Assembly (NCBI GenBank): GCA_017306015.1
Contig: JAFKJK010000007.1
Coordinates: 310,001-374,000, forward strand
Direction: 5' to 3'
DNA: 64,000 nt
Origin: Propionibacteriaceae bacterium
GTDB lineage: Bacteria > Actinomycetota > Actinomycetes > Propionibacteriales > Propionibacteriaceae
In this document: positions 16,691 through 25,324 of the stretch, piece after piece
How positions within the stretch are numbered: position 1 is the first letter of the stretch
How the letters are laid out: the number at the start of each line of letters is the position of its first letter
Made by a program: the position numbers and the translations under genes
The notes under the pieces: model-generated
What the model was told of the DNA's origin: nothing
What the model saw: only the letters and a program-made list of their open reading frames with translations
The model's database searches: none

Positions 16691-19600
16691 CGAACGTCCG
16701 CAGCCGACTCGCCGGACTGGCCGCCAGCCTCCTCCTCACCGCCATCGTGGTGGCGCTCCCCGTGCTGCTGGTCGCCACCACGCCCACCTATCTGCCCTCG
16801 ATTGGCAGCTGGGACGATCTTCTTCGATTCCTCGCCAGCCCTGACGACGGCACTCCCGCCTGGCTCGCGATCTGGGGCTTCTCCTGCATCGTGTGGGTCC
16901 TCCTCACGGGCCTGATCGCTTCTGAGGTCATCGCAGCGATCCGTGGAGTCCAGCCTCCCCAGCTCCGTGCTGCCCGCTGGCCGCAAAACCTCGTCCGGAA
17001 CCTGGTCGCGACCGCCGCGCTGCTGTTCGTCGCGACCCCGACACTGACCGCGCTGCCCGCACCCATCGCGGTGGCCCAGCCTGTACCGACACCGCCCGCG
17101 CCCACTCCCACATCCTCACCCGCCAAGGCGTCCCCAACCGAGCCGGCCACCATCGACTACGTCGTGCAGCGCGGGGACTCCCTGTGGCGGATCGCCGAGC
17201 GCCACCTCGGCGACGGCAACCGCTACCCAGAGATCGTCGACCTCAACACCAAGCTCCTCAGGCGCGGCCCCGACTTCATCCGGCAGGGCTGGACCATCAA
17301 GCTCCCCGCCGTCGAGAAGGCGAACGGCTACGACAAGTACACCGTCCGCAAAGGCGACACCCTGTCGGAGATCGCCCTCGAAGAACTCGGCAACGCCCAC
17401 GCCTGGCCCAAGATCGCCGACGCCTCTCGGAGGATCGTCCAACCCGACGGCCGCCGCCTGACCGATCCCAACCAGATCGACATCGGCTGGACTCTGCACA
17501 TCCCCACGCGTGCCAGTGCGCCCGGCGTCGAGACGAAGCCGGACCCGGTCGACCAACCCGACCCAGGTCCGACCACCACACCGTCACCGATGCCGCCCGC
17601 CACACCGCCGCCGACGCCGAGCCCCTCCTCCGGCACGTCAACGGCCTCGGTTCCGGCCCCTTCCGACGTCCCGGAAGCGTCCACTGACACCGCCGATGTC
17701 GAGGACTTCAACGAGGACGTCCTGCCGGTCTGGATGCTGCTCGGGATCACCGGCCCCGGCGCGATCCTCGCCGGAGCGCTCTGGTGGTCGCTTCGCCACC
17801 GCCGCAGGAACCAGTTCCGCCACCGCCGGCCCGGACGGCGACCCGCCACCATCGGGCCTGACCTCGTCCCCGTCGAACGCAGTATCCACCTCGCCGCGAC
17901 CACGGGCGCCGACGACCTCGTAGAGCACCTCGACGCCGCACTCAAGACGCTCGCCACCCAGCTGGGCTTCGACGGCCAGCCGATGCCGAAGCTCGCTGCC
18001 GTCCAGCTCAACGGCGACGGCATCACACTCCACCTGACCGAACCTGTCGCCCAACTGCCAGCGCCGTGGGCCGGCGAGGGCCCTGAGTGGCGCCTGGCAC
18101 CGACACAGTTTGCCCAGCTCGAGCGCTCCGAGCAGGCCGCTCCCTTCCCGCTGCTCGTCACCGTGGGTGCCGACAGCGCGGGCGGGCTCTGGCTGGTCAA
18201 CGCCGAACAGTTCGGCACCGTGAGCGTGAGCGGCGACCCCGACTACGTGGCGGACCTCGCGCGGGCTGTCACCGCCGAATTGGCTGTGACTCCGTGGGCT
18301 GAGGACGCCCGCGTCGAGTGCATCGGCGTCGCTGGTGAAGTTCAGCCCATCAACCCTGCCCGCATCCGGCATCACGACGAACCGACCCACGTCGTCGACC
18401 TCGTCACGGGCGCGATCGACCACGCCGAACGACTTGACGCCACCGACGCACCGGACTCCCCGACTGCCCGCGCCACCGACGCCGACCTCGACACCTGGCC
18501 CGGTCACCTGCTGGTCATCACGGGCGAACACGCTGGACTCGCCAGGCCGCTGCGGAAGATGGTCGTGGAACAACCCGGACGCACGGGCACCGCAGTCGTC
18601 CTCGTGGGAGCCGAGACCGGCGACGACAGCAACCTCCACCTCAACCTCACCGGCAACGGCAGGCTGGCGATCCCCGAACTCGGTCTCGACCTGGTGCCGG
18701 CCGGCATCACCAGCGACGAAGCCGAAGGGTTCGCCCGACTCCTGGTTCAGGCCGACACCCTCGCCGACGCACCCATCCAGGTGAACTCCTACGCGGAGCA
18801 GGGCTGGGAGACCCTCGCTGACCAGACCGGTGCCATCCGCAAAGACCTCACCGTCCCGCGCGATGCCCAAGACGACGCCACCACGACCAACCTCCTGCCC
18901 GAGGCCGACGACGAGTATCTCGACACCGCCGCGACCACCGCCGACGACCTTGCCCGGCTAGCGCCCAGGGTGCCCATCGCGACCTCCGCGGCCGTCGCGG
19001 CCGCTGACCCCACCCTGGACGCCGACCTGACCGATTGGCACGACCCCGCCTGCGTCCGCCCCAAGCTACGAATCCTCGGCCCCGTTGCCGTCGAACTCGC
19101 CGACGGCGGCGAACCGGCGATCGTGGGCGCCAGCAAGGGCAGTTTCGTCGAACTGCTTGCCTTCCTCGCCACCCGCACCCGCGGTGCCACCACCCAACAA
19201 GTCGCCGACGCGCTGCGCATCGACCCCGCCCGCGTCCGCAACACCGTCAACCGGCTCCGCGACTGGCTCGGCGAGCACCCCGACAGCAAGCAGCCCTACG
19301 TGCCCCTGATGAGCCGGACCCACGCCACCAAGACGTCCGGAGTCCGCGCCTACGAGCTTCAAGGAGTGCTCGTCGACGCAGACCTGTTCCGCAGACTCCG
19401 CCTCCGCGGCCAAGCCAAAGGCCCCGCCGGCCTCGACGACCTGCGCACCGCACTCTCACTCGTCACCGGGGAACCCCTCACCGGCTTCAAGGACAACCGC
19501 GGCAACTGGGTCTATGACGGCGAGCGCGTCGACCAGCAGTACGTCGTCGCCATCGCCGACGTCGCCCACATCGTCGCCACCGCCGAACACCAGGCCGGCA

Positions 19601-19812
19601 ACCACTTCGCCGCCCGTGAAGCCGCTCTCATCGCGCTCAAGGCCGACCCCTACGGCGAGACCGCCCGCCTCGACTACCAGGCCGCCGGCGGCCCCGACCT
19701 CGGTGAACCCCCTGACCTGCCGGAGTCGCCGTTCCCCAGCGACGAGGACTGGCCCGAACGCACCCGCGAGATCGTCAACCACACCGTCCGAGAGAAGGCA
19801 TCCAGCTCATGA
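16687..19812 (+). CDS. Membrane protein with two LysM domains and a BTAD domain
   Basis: A 1041-residue protein. It starts with three membrane helices (about 9-31, 55-78, 100-122), a Pro/Thr-rich linker, and two LysM peptidoglycan-binding repeats (about 157-208 and 217-276), each opening with the sequence RGDSLW or KGDTLS. A further helix (351-369) leads to a long cytoplasmic part, ending in a winged-helix plus bacterial transcriptional activator domain (about 780-1000). Such proteins recur at the end of Tad loci in actinobacterial mobile elements. It plausibly links the wall to the secretion machine or to regulation; this has not been shown. Confidence 0.8.
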   Translation: MTNVRSRLAGLAASLLLTAIVVALPVLLVATTPTYLPSIGSWDDLLRFLASPDDGTPAWLAIWGFSCIVWVLLTGLIASEVIAAIRGVQPPQLRAARWPQNLVRNLVATAALLFVATPTLTALPAPIAVAQPVPTPPAPTPTSSPAKASPTEPATIDYVVQRGDSLWRIAERHLGDGNRYPEIVDLNTKLLRRGPDFIRQGWTIKLPAVEKANGYDKYTVRKGDTLSEIALEELGNAHAWPKIADASRRIVQPDGRRLTDPNQIDIGWTLHIPTRASAPGVETKPDPVDQPDPGPTTTPSPMPPATPPPTPSPSSGTSTASVPAPSDVPEASTDTADVEDFNEDVLPVWMLLGITGPGAILAGALWWSLRHRRRNQFRHRRPGRRPATIGPDLVPVERSIHLAATTGADDLVEHLDAALKTLATQLGFDGQPMPKLAAVQLNGDGITLHLTEPVAQLPAPWAGEGPEWRLAPTQFAQLERSEQAAPFPLLVTVGADSAGGLWLVNAEQFGTVSVSGDPDYVADLARAVTAELAVTPWAEDARVECIGVAGEVQPINPARIRHHDEPTHVVDLVTGAIDHAERLDATDAPDSPTARATDADLDTWPGHLLVITGEHAGLARPLRKMVVEQPGRTGTAVVLVGAETGDDSNLHLNLTGNGRLAIPELGLDLVPAGITSDEAEGFARLLVQADTLADAPIQVNSYAEQGWETLADQTGAIRKDLTVPRDAQDDATTTNLLPEADDEYLDTAATTADDLARLAPRVPIATSAAVAAADPTLDADLTDWHDPACVRPKLRILGPVAVELADGGEPAIVGASKGSFVELLAFLATRTRGATTQQVADALRIDPARVRNTVNRLRDWLGEHPDSKQPYVPLMSRTHATKTSGVRAYELQGVLVDADLFRRLRLRGQAKGPAGLDDLRTALSLVTGEPLTGFKDNRGNWVYDGERVDQQYVVAIADVAHIVATAEHQAGNHFAAREAALIALKADPYGETARLDYQAAGGPDLGEPPDLPESPFPSDEDWPERTREIVNHTVREKASSS

Positions 19813-19889
19813 CGCGGCTTGTTGCGCCCGCCGAACCCGCCGCGGTCCCTGCTGCCGGCACGCCAGACCTCGTCCCAGGCTTGCCATGA
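19809..19889 (+). CDS. Possible 26-codon coupling ORF
   Basis: An ATGA overlap with the LysM-BTAD stop opens a 26-codon frame rich in Pro and Ala whose TGA in turn overlaps the ATG of the next gene. It looks like a translational relay rather than a functional peptide. Coding status is uncertain. Confidence 0.3.
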   Translation: MTRLVAPAEPAAVPAAGTPDLVPGLP

Positions 19890-20152
19890 CGCAGAACCCA
19901 GACGACCCGGTGCGACTCCAGATCTTCGATGTCGCAGCGCAGCCACCGGAGCTGCTCTTTCAGGCCGACTGCACAACGGGCACGATCGAGGCCGTCGCCG
20001 CGCAATGGGTTCGCGGCTGGGAGGCCGAGCGACTGCCCCGCCTGGAACCAGCGATCCGCAATGCACTCGGCTGCGGCCGACCAGAATCAGGGTTCGCCAT
20101 TATCCTCAACAACCCCAACAAGCTCGCGTTCTGCGCAAAGTGGGCCGACTAA
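19886..20152 (+). CDS. Small hypothetical protein at the end of the Tad operon
   Basis: An 88-residue soluble protein without recognised domains. It has no strong ribosome site of its own and begins at an ATGA overlap with a 26-codon frame, so its translation probably depends on coupling. It closes the co-directional run that starts at 9046. Confidence 0.5.
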   Translation: MTQNPDDPVRLQIFDVAAQPPELLFQADCTTGTIEAVAAQWVRGWEAERLPRLEPAIRNALGCGRPESGFAIILNNPNKLAFCAKWAD

Positions 20153-20246
20153 CGAACCCCTCGCCCCGATCCGCTGGCCTTGAATGCCGCCCTCTGCCCC
20201 CCTGCCTTCCGCTAGCGTGATGCTGGCCGACGGGAGGGGACAGAGT

Positions 20247-20874
20247 ATGGACCTGGACAGGCTGGTCGCCCAGGCGCAGAGCCGTGCCGAGGAGAAGGAG
20301 GCAGTCTCTCGGCAGTGGGCCGCTGCTGCCCGGGGGCAGTACGAGGTCGCCGCCAAGGTGGCCGACGTCTACCGGGGCTTCTGCCGGCAAGTTGCTGAGC
20401 GTTTGACAGCCCGCCGAGCTCCTTTGTATCGAGCGTTCGACAGGCGGTACGACTCAGCTGCGAACGTTCCGCTGCAGCTGCCGGTACGAGGGTGGGGGGT
20501 AGCGGGCCACATCCTTTTCGAGGATGGGGCGGCTTGTTCCTGCCACGGAGGAGCTAGCGCCACAGTTGGGGGATCCGCCGCGTCGCCTCTTCCCGGACAA
20601 CGCCGAGCTCATGTTGAAGATGCACCGGGTGGAGCCGGGGGGAACGCTTTTTGTGACCCATGTAGAGCATGACGCGTTTACCTTGAAGCCAGCAGGTGCG
20701 CATCCGCACGACGATCAGCCGTTCGAAGGGAACCTGGAGCTTCGGCGGGCCCCGGCCGGCACCGAGCCGGACACGTCGGATGGACGCAAGTTGATGTGGC
20801 GAGGACTGAACGTGGCGTACGAAACAGAGTGGCGGCCCCTAGATGAGACACTCGCCGCGCTCGTTGTGCGGTAG
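20247..20874 (+). pseudogene. Frameshifted first copy of a tandem gene pair
   Basis: The first 93 codons (from ATG 20247) and the frame from about 20524 to 20874 align end to end with the intact gene that follows: shared segments include RGWGVAGH, EPGGTLFV/EPGETYLV, DAFTL and LDETLA/LEETLA. The two parts are offset by one base. Removing one G from the run at 20526-20529 restores a single reading frame of about 208 codons. So this is either a recent pseudogene, a sequencing indel, or a site of frameshifting. Function unknown. Confidence 0.75.
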
Positions 20875-20884
20875 GGAGATCGTG

Positions 20885-21502
20885 ATGAACTTGGACAGGC
20901 TGGTCGGTGAGGCGAAGGCGGCCGCCGACGAACAGCAGGCCGCTGCACTGAAGATGGCCCTGATCGCGGAGGAGCAGTACGCGCTCGCGACACAGGTAGC
21001 CGCCTCCTATCGGCAGCTGTGCCGTCAGGTGGCTGAACGGTTGAAGGCACAGGGTAAGCCCACAAGCGTGGTGTTCTACCCGTTCCGTTGGTACACAACA
21101 AGGCAGCCCGTGCCTTTCCCGTTGCGGGGATGGGGTGTCGCTGGACATGTCCTTCTCGAGGACGGACGGTTGTTGCGGTCCTACTCCCAACGAGCGCCAC
21201 GGCCGGACGAAGATTGGCGGCTCGGCTCCTTCGACGATTCCCGGGTGGCTTTGCACGCCGGTCTGGTCGAGCCCGGAGAGACCTACTTGGTCATTGTGGG
21301 CGAGGAGGACGCGTTCACGCTTCGGCCGAAGGGGCCGCGTCCACACAACCTGCGCCCCTTCCATGGGGAACTCGAACTGAGCACGGTCCGACCTGGCACC
21401 GACCCGCAGGGCTGCAGTGTGACGTGGAAGTCGAGCGACGGCGAGGGGAACACCCTCTACCTGCAACTAGAGGAGACGCTCGCCCGGTTGCTCGTCACAT
21501 AG
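20885..21502 (+). CDS. Hypothetical protein, intact second copy of tandem pair
   Basis: A 205-residue soluble protein. An N-terminal helical, coiled-coil-like region (1-58) with MNLDRLVGEAK is followed by a beta-rich domain with the RGWGVAGHVLLEDG segment. GGGAG lies at a suitable distance before the ATG. It starts ten bases after the end of the frameshifted sister gene, so the pair arose by tandem duplication. I do not recognise the family. The helical stalk plus beta domain could be an interaction module. Confidence 0.65.
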   Translation: MNLDRLVGEAKAAADEQQAAALKMALIAEEQYALATQVAASYRQLCRQVAERLKAQGKPTSVVFYPFRWYTTRQPVPFPLRGWGVAGHVLLEDGRLLRSYSQRAPRPDEDWRLGSFDDSRVALHAGLVEPGETYLVIVGEEDAFTLRPKGPRPHNLRPFHGELELSTVRPGTDPQGCSVTWKSSDGEGNTLYLQLEETLARLLVT

Positions 21503-21807
21503 GCGGGGCGTGGCTTTGTGGGCCGTGCGGGCCCGATGGTACAGATGTGCTGGTATCGCGCCCGGTCTGGGCCGCCGACGCTGTCCCGCTGCGGATCGTG
21601 GAGCGGACCACCGGGAATCAGCCAGCGCGCGGTGATCGGATGTCGAAGCGCTCGGAGGGCGGCGGATCGACCTTTGGCCATGGCCATCATGGAACGCCGC
21701 TCGCTTGGGAATCGCAGGCGGCAGCGCGTGGCGCTACGTTCGGTGCCGCGATCCGCGTTCGGCGCGCTTCGGTCCGGACAGGGAACCGTGCTGGGACGAT
21801 ATGCCTC
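21503..21807. other. Non-coding stretch, nothing recognised
   Basis: About 300 bp of GC-rich sequence between accessory genes with no credible frame, strong hairpin, tRNA-like fold or repeat that I can see. It may hold the promoter for the following small genes. Confidence 0.4.
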
Positions 21808-21984
21808 ATGACGGACACCACTCCTGCGTCCACCTCCGCCGAGATTCCGCCACCCGCGGCGCCGGCCCCGAAGAGTCCTCCGGACACCTCATGGGTCACG
21901 ACCACCGAGATTCGTCACGGCAACGATTCCCACGGGGTGACATTCGGTTCACCAGGGCCCGTTGAGCGTCGCGATGGTCGTTGA
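21808..21984 (+). CDS. Small hypothetical Pro-rich protein
   Basis: A possible 58-residue protein: proline/alanine-rich first half, then a short charged tail. No clear ribosome site. Its end overlaps the start of the membrane-protein gene by 11 bp, the only support for its being real. Low confidence. Confidence 0.3.
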   Translation: MTDTTPASTSAEIPPPAAPAPKSPPDTSWVTTTEIRHGNDSHGVTFGSPGPVERRDGR

Positions 21985-22474
21985 TGACGGGCAGGGGCAG
22001 GTCTACACCGCGTTCATCCGGGGCTATCGCGACCGCGAGTACGACCGCCGAGAGTACCTCGACAGACGCATCCGGGACATCCACACAACGAGTGCCGCAG
22101 TCCTAGCCCTGCTCGGCGCTGGCGCCGCGTTTGCTCTCGGCAAGGATGTGAAGGTAAGTGCCTGGGCGTCGTTGGCATTCGTGGGAGCTCTCGCCGGGCT
22201 GCTACTAGCCGCGACTCTCGCCGCCTGGGCATCTCAGCTGGGCAGGCACAGAGTCGCCGACGCCGCCACACTGCGGCTCATGCTGACCGATCACTGGGGC
22301 GACGATGCTGTCGACGCCCGCAACGCCTGCGCGACCGCCGAGATAGCCACAATCGAGACCCTGCAGGCCATCAACGAGACAGCTGCGATCAGGTTGCAGT
22401 GGGCGATCCGTGTCCAGATCGGAGCGTTCGCGCTCTTGGCGGTCGGGCTGGTGCTGGCGGTCGTCGCCGTGTAG
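21974..22474 (+). CDS. Membrane protein resembling nucleotide-gated 2TM effectors
   Basis: A 166-residue protein: charged N-terminal region (YRDREYDRREYLDRRIRDIH), two closely spaced membrane helices (about 38-56 and 63-85), a soluble helical segment and a final membrane helix (145-164). The arrangement of a charged amphipathic helix before a helical hairpin and a terminal helix recalls Pycsar/SLATT-type membrane effectors of anti-phage systems. No cyclase gene is visible beside it, so the assignment is speculative. ATG 21974 was chosen; an upstream TTG at 21962 is possible. Confidence 0.5.
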   Translation: MVVDDGQGQVYTAFIRGYRDREYDRREYLDRRIRDIHTTSAAVLALLGAGAAFALGKDVKVSAWASLAFVGALAGLLLAATLAAWASQLGRHRVADAATLRLMLTDHWGDDAVDARNACATAEIATIETLQAINETAAIRLQWAIRVQIGAFALLAVGLVLAVVAV

Positions 22475-22821
22475 CGCGAAGGCGAACGTTGTCGGACACC
22501 ACGCCAAGGCACTGATCGCCCCGGCCCGCTCCAGCTCGACGACCTCGCCTTCCGGGTCGCCTGATCAGCAAGATCCACTACTTTGCCGCGCGCGGTGCGC
22601 GAGAGGACATGTTGGGCTGTGGGTACCCAACCGAAGTGGTCGGACGGCTTGTAGGTGTCGCGAACCACCAGCACGTCGACCGGATCGACACCGAAGGCGC
22701 GCAACACATCGGTGAGCGTCAGCCTGAACGACTATCCGGGTAAGGCGCCATGGCGATGAACCCATCTTCCCCTCCGGGGATCGCGACCGTCCTCTTGATG
22801 CTCGGCGTTCGATGATGCTCG
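22475..22821. other. Gap with a possible gene remnant
   Basis: No intact gene. On the minus strand, 22565-22727 reads as about 55 codons of protein-like sequence (containing VDVLVVRDTYKPSDHFGW) opening just after an in-frame stop and decaying into low-complexity arginine-rich sequence. It could be the remnant of a lost gene. Confidence 0.3.
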
Positions 22822-24159
22822 CTACCTCTGGCTGTGTCGACCTCGTAGTGCGCTGAGGCGGGTTCTCAGTTCGATCCTGGGCCGCTTGTCGAGGTTGAGC
22901 GGCGGGTCGAGGGCGTCGAGGATCCCGGTTTCGAGGGCGTCGAGCGTGTCGGCGTCCTCGATGGGGACGGCGATGACTCGTAGGTGCTGGTGCATCCATC
23001 GGGTCAGTCGCTCCTCGTCGATGACGGAGTCGTTGTCCGCTGCGGCCAGGATCGCGCCGAGACTGAGTCGGAAGGTGGAGAAGTTGTGTCTGCCGCCGAG
23101 GTGCATGCCGCGGATCCGGCCCCAGAGGGTGTTGGTGGACTTCTTGCCGCTGCGGGATCTGGTGGCGCCGGCCAGTCCTGCGTAGATCAGCCCTGGTTCG
23201 ACGATGTCTCCGAGCCCCGCTGTGAGGTCGTGCGCACCGACGCTGTCGACCCACCAGCTGTAGAGGCCGGGCATACGGAGGCCCGCGCCGTTGGTCGCGA
23301 GGAACTCGGCCGGGCTCTTTGAGGTGGTCTCGTCGCGCAGCTGGTCGACCAGCCCAGAGAGGTCAAGTGCTGGCGCCAATGGCGGTGCCGTGACCGGCGC
23401 AGAGGGTGTTGCGGAGGTCTGAGAGTGGCGCATGTGCGAGCTATACCAGACGAGGCGTTGGCCGAGGGTGAGACCGGCGAGCGGCTCGATGAGGTGGGCT
23501 CCTGCCTGCATCACGCCTGAGCGGATCGGGTCGATGTAGGCCGAGCCTGCGTGTGCTTCGATTGTCTTTCCGCGGAGCGGTCCGGCGACGTCCTGGAGTT
23601 GCTGCACCACATTGACTCCCCACTCCTCGCGGTAGCTAGCGGGGGTGGTCGAGAGGCGAAGCTCGTACGGTTGCAGGACCTCGTCGGGGGCGACCAGTCC
23701 GTGTTCTGCGGACAGGATGAACCATCGCTCGCCCGCTGCCTCTGCGTACGCGCGTTCCTTGCGGAACAACGGCGAGATGTACAGGTCCCTCGCCGGCGCG
23801 GCATGGAAGAGCTTGCTCTTCACGCAGCCGACCAGCACGACGTCGGCGACCCGCAAAGGTTGAGTATGTCCGAGTCCGGCGTGCTGCTGGTGCGGCTGCG
23901 CCGCGTCCTCGCTGGCCGACACGCCGCGGGGCGTTGACTCGTGCGCTGATGAGCGCCGAACAAATGTCACCGAGCGGCCGACGCGAACATCGACAGTGGT
24001 GAAGCCGGGCCATCCGGTTCGGGCGCCCTTCCAGAACGCCGGATGGTCATATGCGGAGGATGGAAGGCCCCCAACCATGGAGTCCAGTTCCTGCCAGGTG
24101 AAGGTGCGCTGGCGGTCGACATCACCCAGCGCACTCCTCAACGGTGACCAGTCAGCCAT
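22822..24159 (-). CDS. DUF7662-DUF6884-GIY-YIG-like three-domain protein
   Basis: A 445-residue protein. Residues 1-70 match my recollection of DUF7662 (TFTWQELDSMVGGLPSSA, then a FW..G...GW pattern). Residues about 105-245 match DUF6884, a nucleoside-processing-like domain (VLVGCVKSK, YISPLFRKERAYAE, ILSAEHGLVAPDE). Residues about 300-445 resemble a GIY-YIG nuclease: GLYSWWVD, then LIYAGLAGATRSRSG, a basic patch and a distal acidic residue. All three domains turn up in restriction and defence loci. A standalone nuclease recognising modified DNA or nucleotides is a reasonable guess. It is a single gene facing opposite to its neighbours. Confidence 0.65.
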   Translation of the reverse strand: MADWSPLRSALGDVDRQRTFTWQELDSMVGGLPSSAYDHPAFWKGARTGWPGFTTVDVRVGRSVTFVRRSSAHESTPRGVSASEDAAQPHQQHAGLGHTQPLRVADVVLVGCVKSKLFHAAPARDLYISPLFRKERAYAEAAGERWFILSAEHGLVAPDEVLQPYELRLSTTPASYREEWGVNVVQQLQDVAGPLRGKTIEAHAGSAYIDPIRSGVMQAGAHLIEPLAGLTLGQRLVWYSSHMRHSQTSATPSAPVTAPPLAPALDLSGLVDQLRDETTSKSPAEFLATNGAGLRMPGLYSWWVDSVGAHDLTAGLGDIVEPGLIYAGLAGATRSRSGKKSTNTLWGRIRGMHLGGRHNFSTFRLSLGAILAAADNDSVIDEERLTRWMHQHLRVIAVPIEDADTLDALETGILDALDPPLNLDKRPRIELRTRLSALRGRHSQR

Positions 24160-24464
24160 GATCGACAGTGTCCCGCACTAGTTCGTGCGCCTCCACAACC
24201 TCCCTCGATCCCGTGCGTCAGCACGGCCGTAGCAAGCCCTCGGCCTAAGAACTTCCTGAGCCTACGAAGGCACCGCGATGCAACTGTCCCTCGGGTTGAC
24301 AAGGGGATTCACGAGTTGTCACCGGATGCGGGTGTGCGTTCCTGTCAATGTCCCCGGGCAGATCTGTGGATAACTCGGGCCGCTTGGACAGGTCTGGGGA
24401 CAAACCCAACTACATCGACTTGATCGCCTTCTGTGGTCGCGAAGACCGCGGAAGGAGAAACGAG
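24160..24464. promoter_or_regulatory. Upstream region of the sigma-like gene with DnaA box and dyad
   Basis: This 305-bp gap holds no gene. It contains a perfect DnaA box on the minus strand (TTATCCACA, 24365-24373), TTGACA at 24296-24301 with an inverted TGTCAA at about 24343, and an imperfect dyad (TGTCCCC at about 24349 and GGGGACA at about 24398) with further partial symmetry inside. It looks like a dense control region for the regulator gene. Confidence 0.5.
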
Positions 24465-25268
24465 ATGAGGTCGGTTGGTCGGGAGTTGGACTTCGCCAGC
24501 TCGGAAGCTGTGCCGGGTGAGGTTGAGGCGGCCTGGCCCGGTTGGCAGGAGCTTCACCCGGAACTGCGTGTGGTGGACGCCAGTGGACTACGGGCGTGGT
24601 TGAAGCAGGTACCAGGCGAAGAGAGCGACAGGGTGCTGTGCGTCCTCGCTCGGCGGGCGTCGGAGCAGGGCGATGACGATCACGCCGCGCGGGTGGCACT
24701 GGTGTGGGCGCTGCTGCCCGGGGCGGGCTACCTGGCTTCCCGCTACCGGCACGTGCCGAACTCCAACTTCATGGTCGCCGAGCAGCTGTGGATTCAGGCC
24801 TCCCAGTTCCCATGGCGGAAAGCTTCGAAGGTTGCTGCCAATGTGCTGGCCAAGGTGCGCAATGAGGTGCTGCGTGAGATCGGGGCGTCGACCCGGCCCG
24901 ATCCTGCCGAACGGCTGAACGCCTCCGCGATCCAGTACGTCGACACCTGGCGCTCGCACATCGCGCCCACCGAGCCGACCGGAGCCGACGAACTGCATGA
25001 CCTGCTCGACCATGCGGTCGACACCCAGGTCATCAGCCCGTGGGATCGCGCGCTGCTTCTGGTGGCCGTGGATGTGGGCTACGACGCCAGTTGGGCGCTC
25101 AAGCGAGACAGCTGCCTCGGTGGTTTCACCGGCAACGCCTTCTCCGCGGTGGTGGCCGAGCGGGTGGGCTGCTCGGCACGGACAGTCCGTCGACGCATCC
25201 ATCTGGCGATCCGCGCGCTTCGCGACTCGCTGCCGCACCTGCTCGACGAGATTCGTGATGCTGCCTGA
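24465..25268 (+). CDS. Sigma-70-like regulator of the element
   Basis: A 267-residue protein. The central part (about 65-145) reads like a sigma region 2: LLPGAGYLASRYRHVP, an EQLWIQASQFPWR helix, then the KVAANVLAKVRNEVLREI helix that normally touches the -10 box. The C terminus (about 225-262) is a region 4-type helix-turn-helix, VVAERVGCSARTVRRRI. There is no receiver, anti-sigma or ligand domain. The ATG follows GAAGGAGA. It lies directly before the T4SS operon and is itself not preceded by the bipartite motif found at other operons, as expected if it is the activator of those promoters. Assigning it as a true sigma factor is inference. Confidence 0.65.
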   Translation: MRSVGRELDFASSEAVPGEVEAAWPGWQELHPELRVVDASGLRAWLKQVPGEESDRVLCVLARRASEQGDDDHAARVALVWALLPGAGYLASRYRHVPNSNFMVAEQLWIQASQFPWRKASKVAANVLAKVRNEVLREIGASTRPDPAERLNASAIQYVDTWRSHIAPTEPTGADELHDLLDHAVDTQVISPWDRALLLVAVDVGYDASWALKRDSCLGGFTGNAFSAVVAERVGCSARTVRRRIHLAIRALRDSLPHLLDEIRDAA

Positions 25269-25274
25269 GGCCCC

Positions 25275-25309
25275 GTGGCCGACACCGACGGTCCGATGCC
25301 TTCTTCATG
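25275..25309 (+). promoter_or_regulatory. Bipartite promoter-like motif, copy 2 (T4SS operon)
   Basis: GTGGCCGACA (25275-25284), 13-bp spacer, GCCTTCTTCATG (25298-25309): both boxes identical to the xis copy. It lies between the sigma-like gene and the first T4SS gene. The ATG inside the second box (25307) is therefore probably not the true start of that gene. Confidence 0.65.
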
Positions 25310-25324
25310 GCCGAGGTGATGGGC

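Noticed and set aside
22565..22727. Protein-like stretch on the minus strand as an independent gene
   Set aside because: No start with a ribosome site and it decays into low-complexity sequence; kept only as a possible remnant.
24415..24440. GCCTTCTG near the sigma-like gene as another copy of the bipartite motif
   Set aside because: No GTGGCC-type box at the required 13-bp distance, and the match breaks after seven bases.
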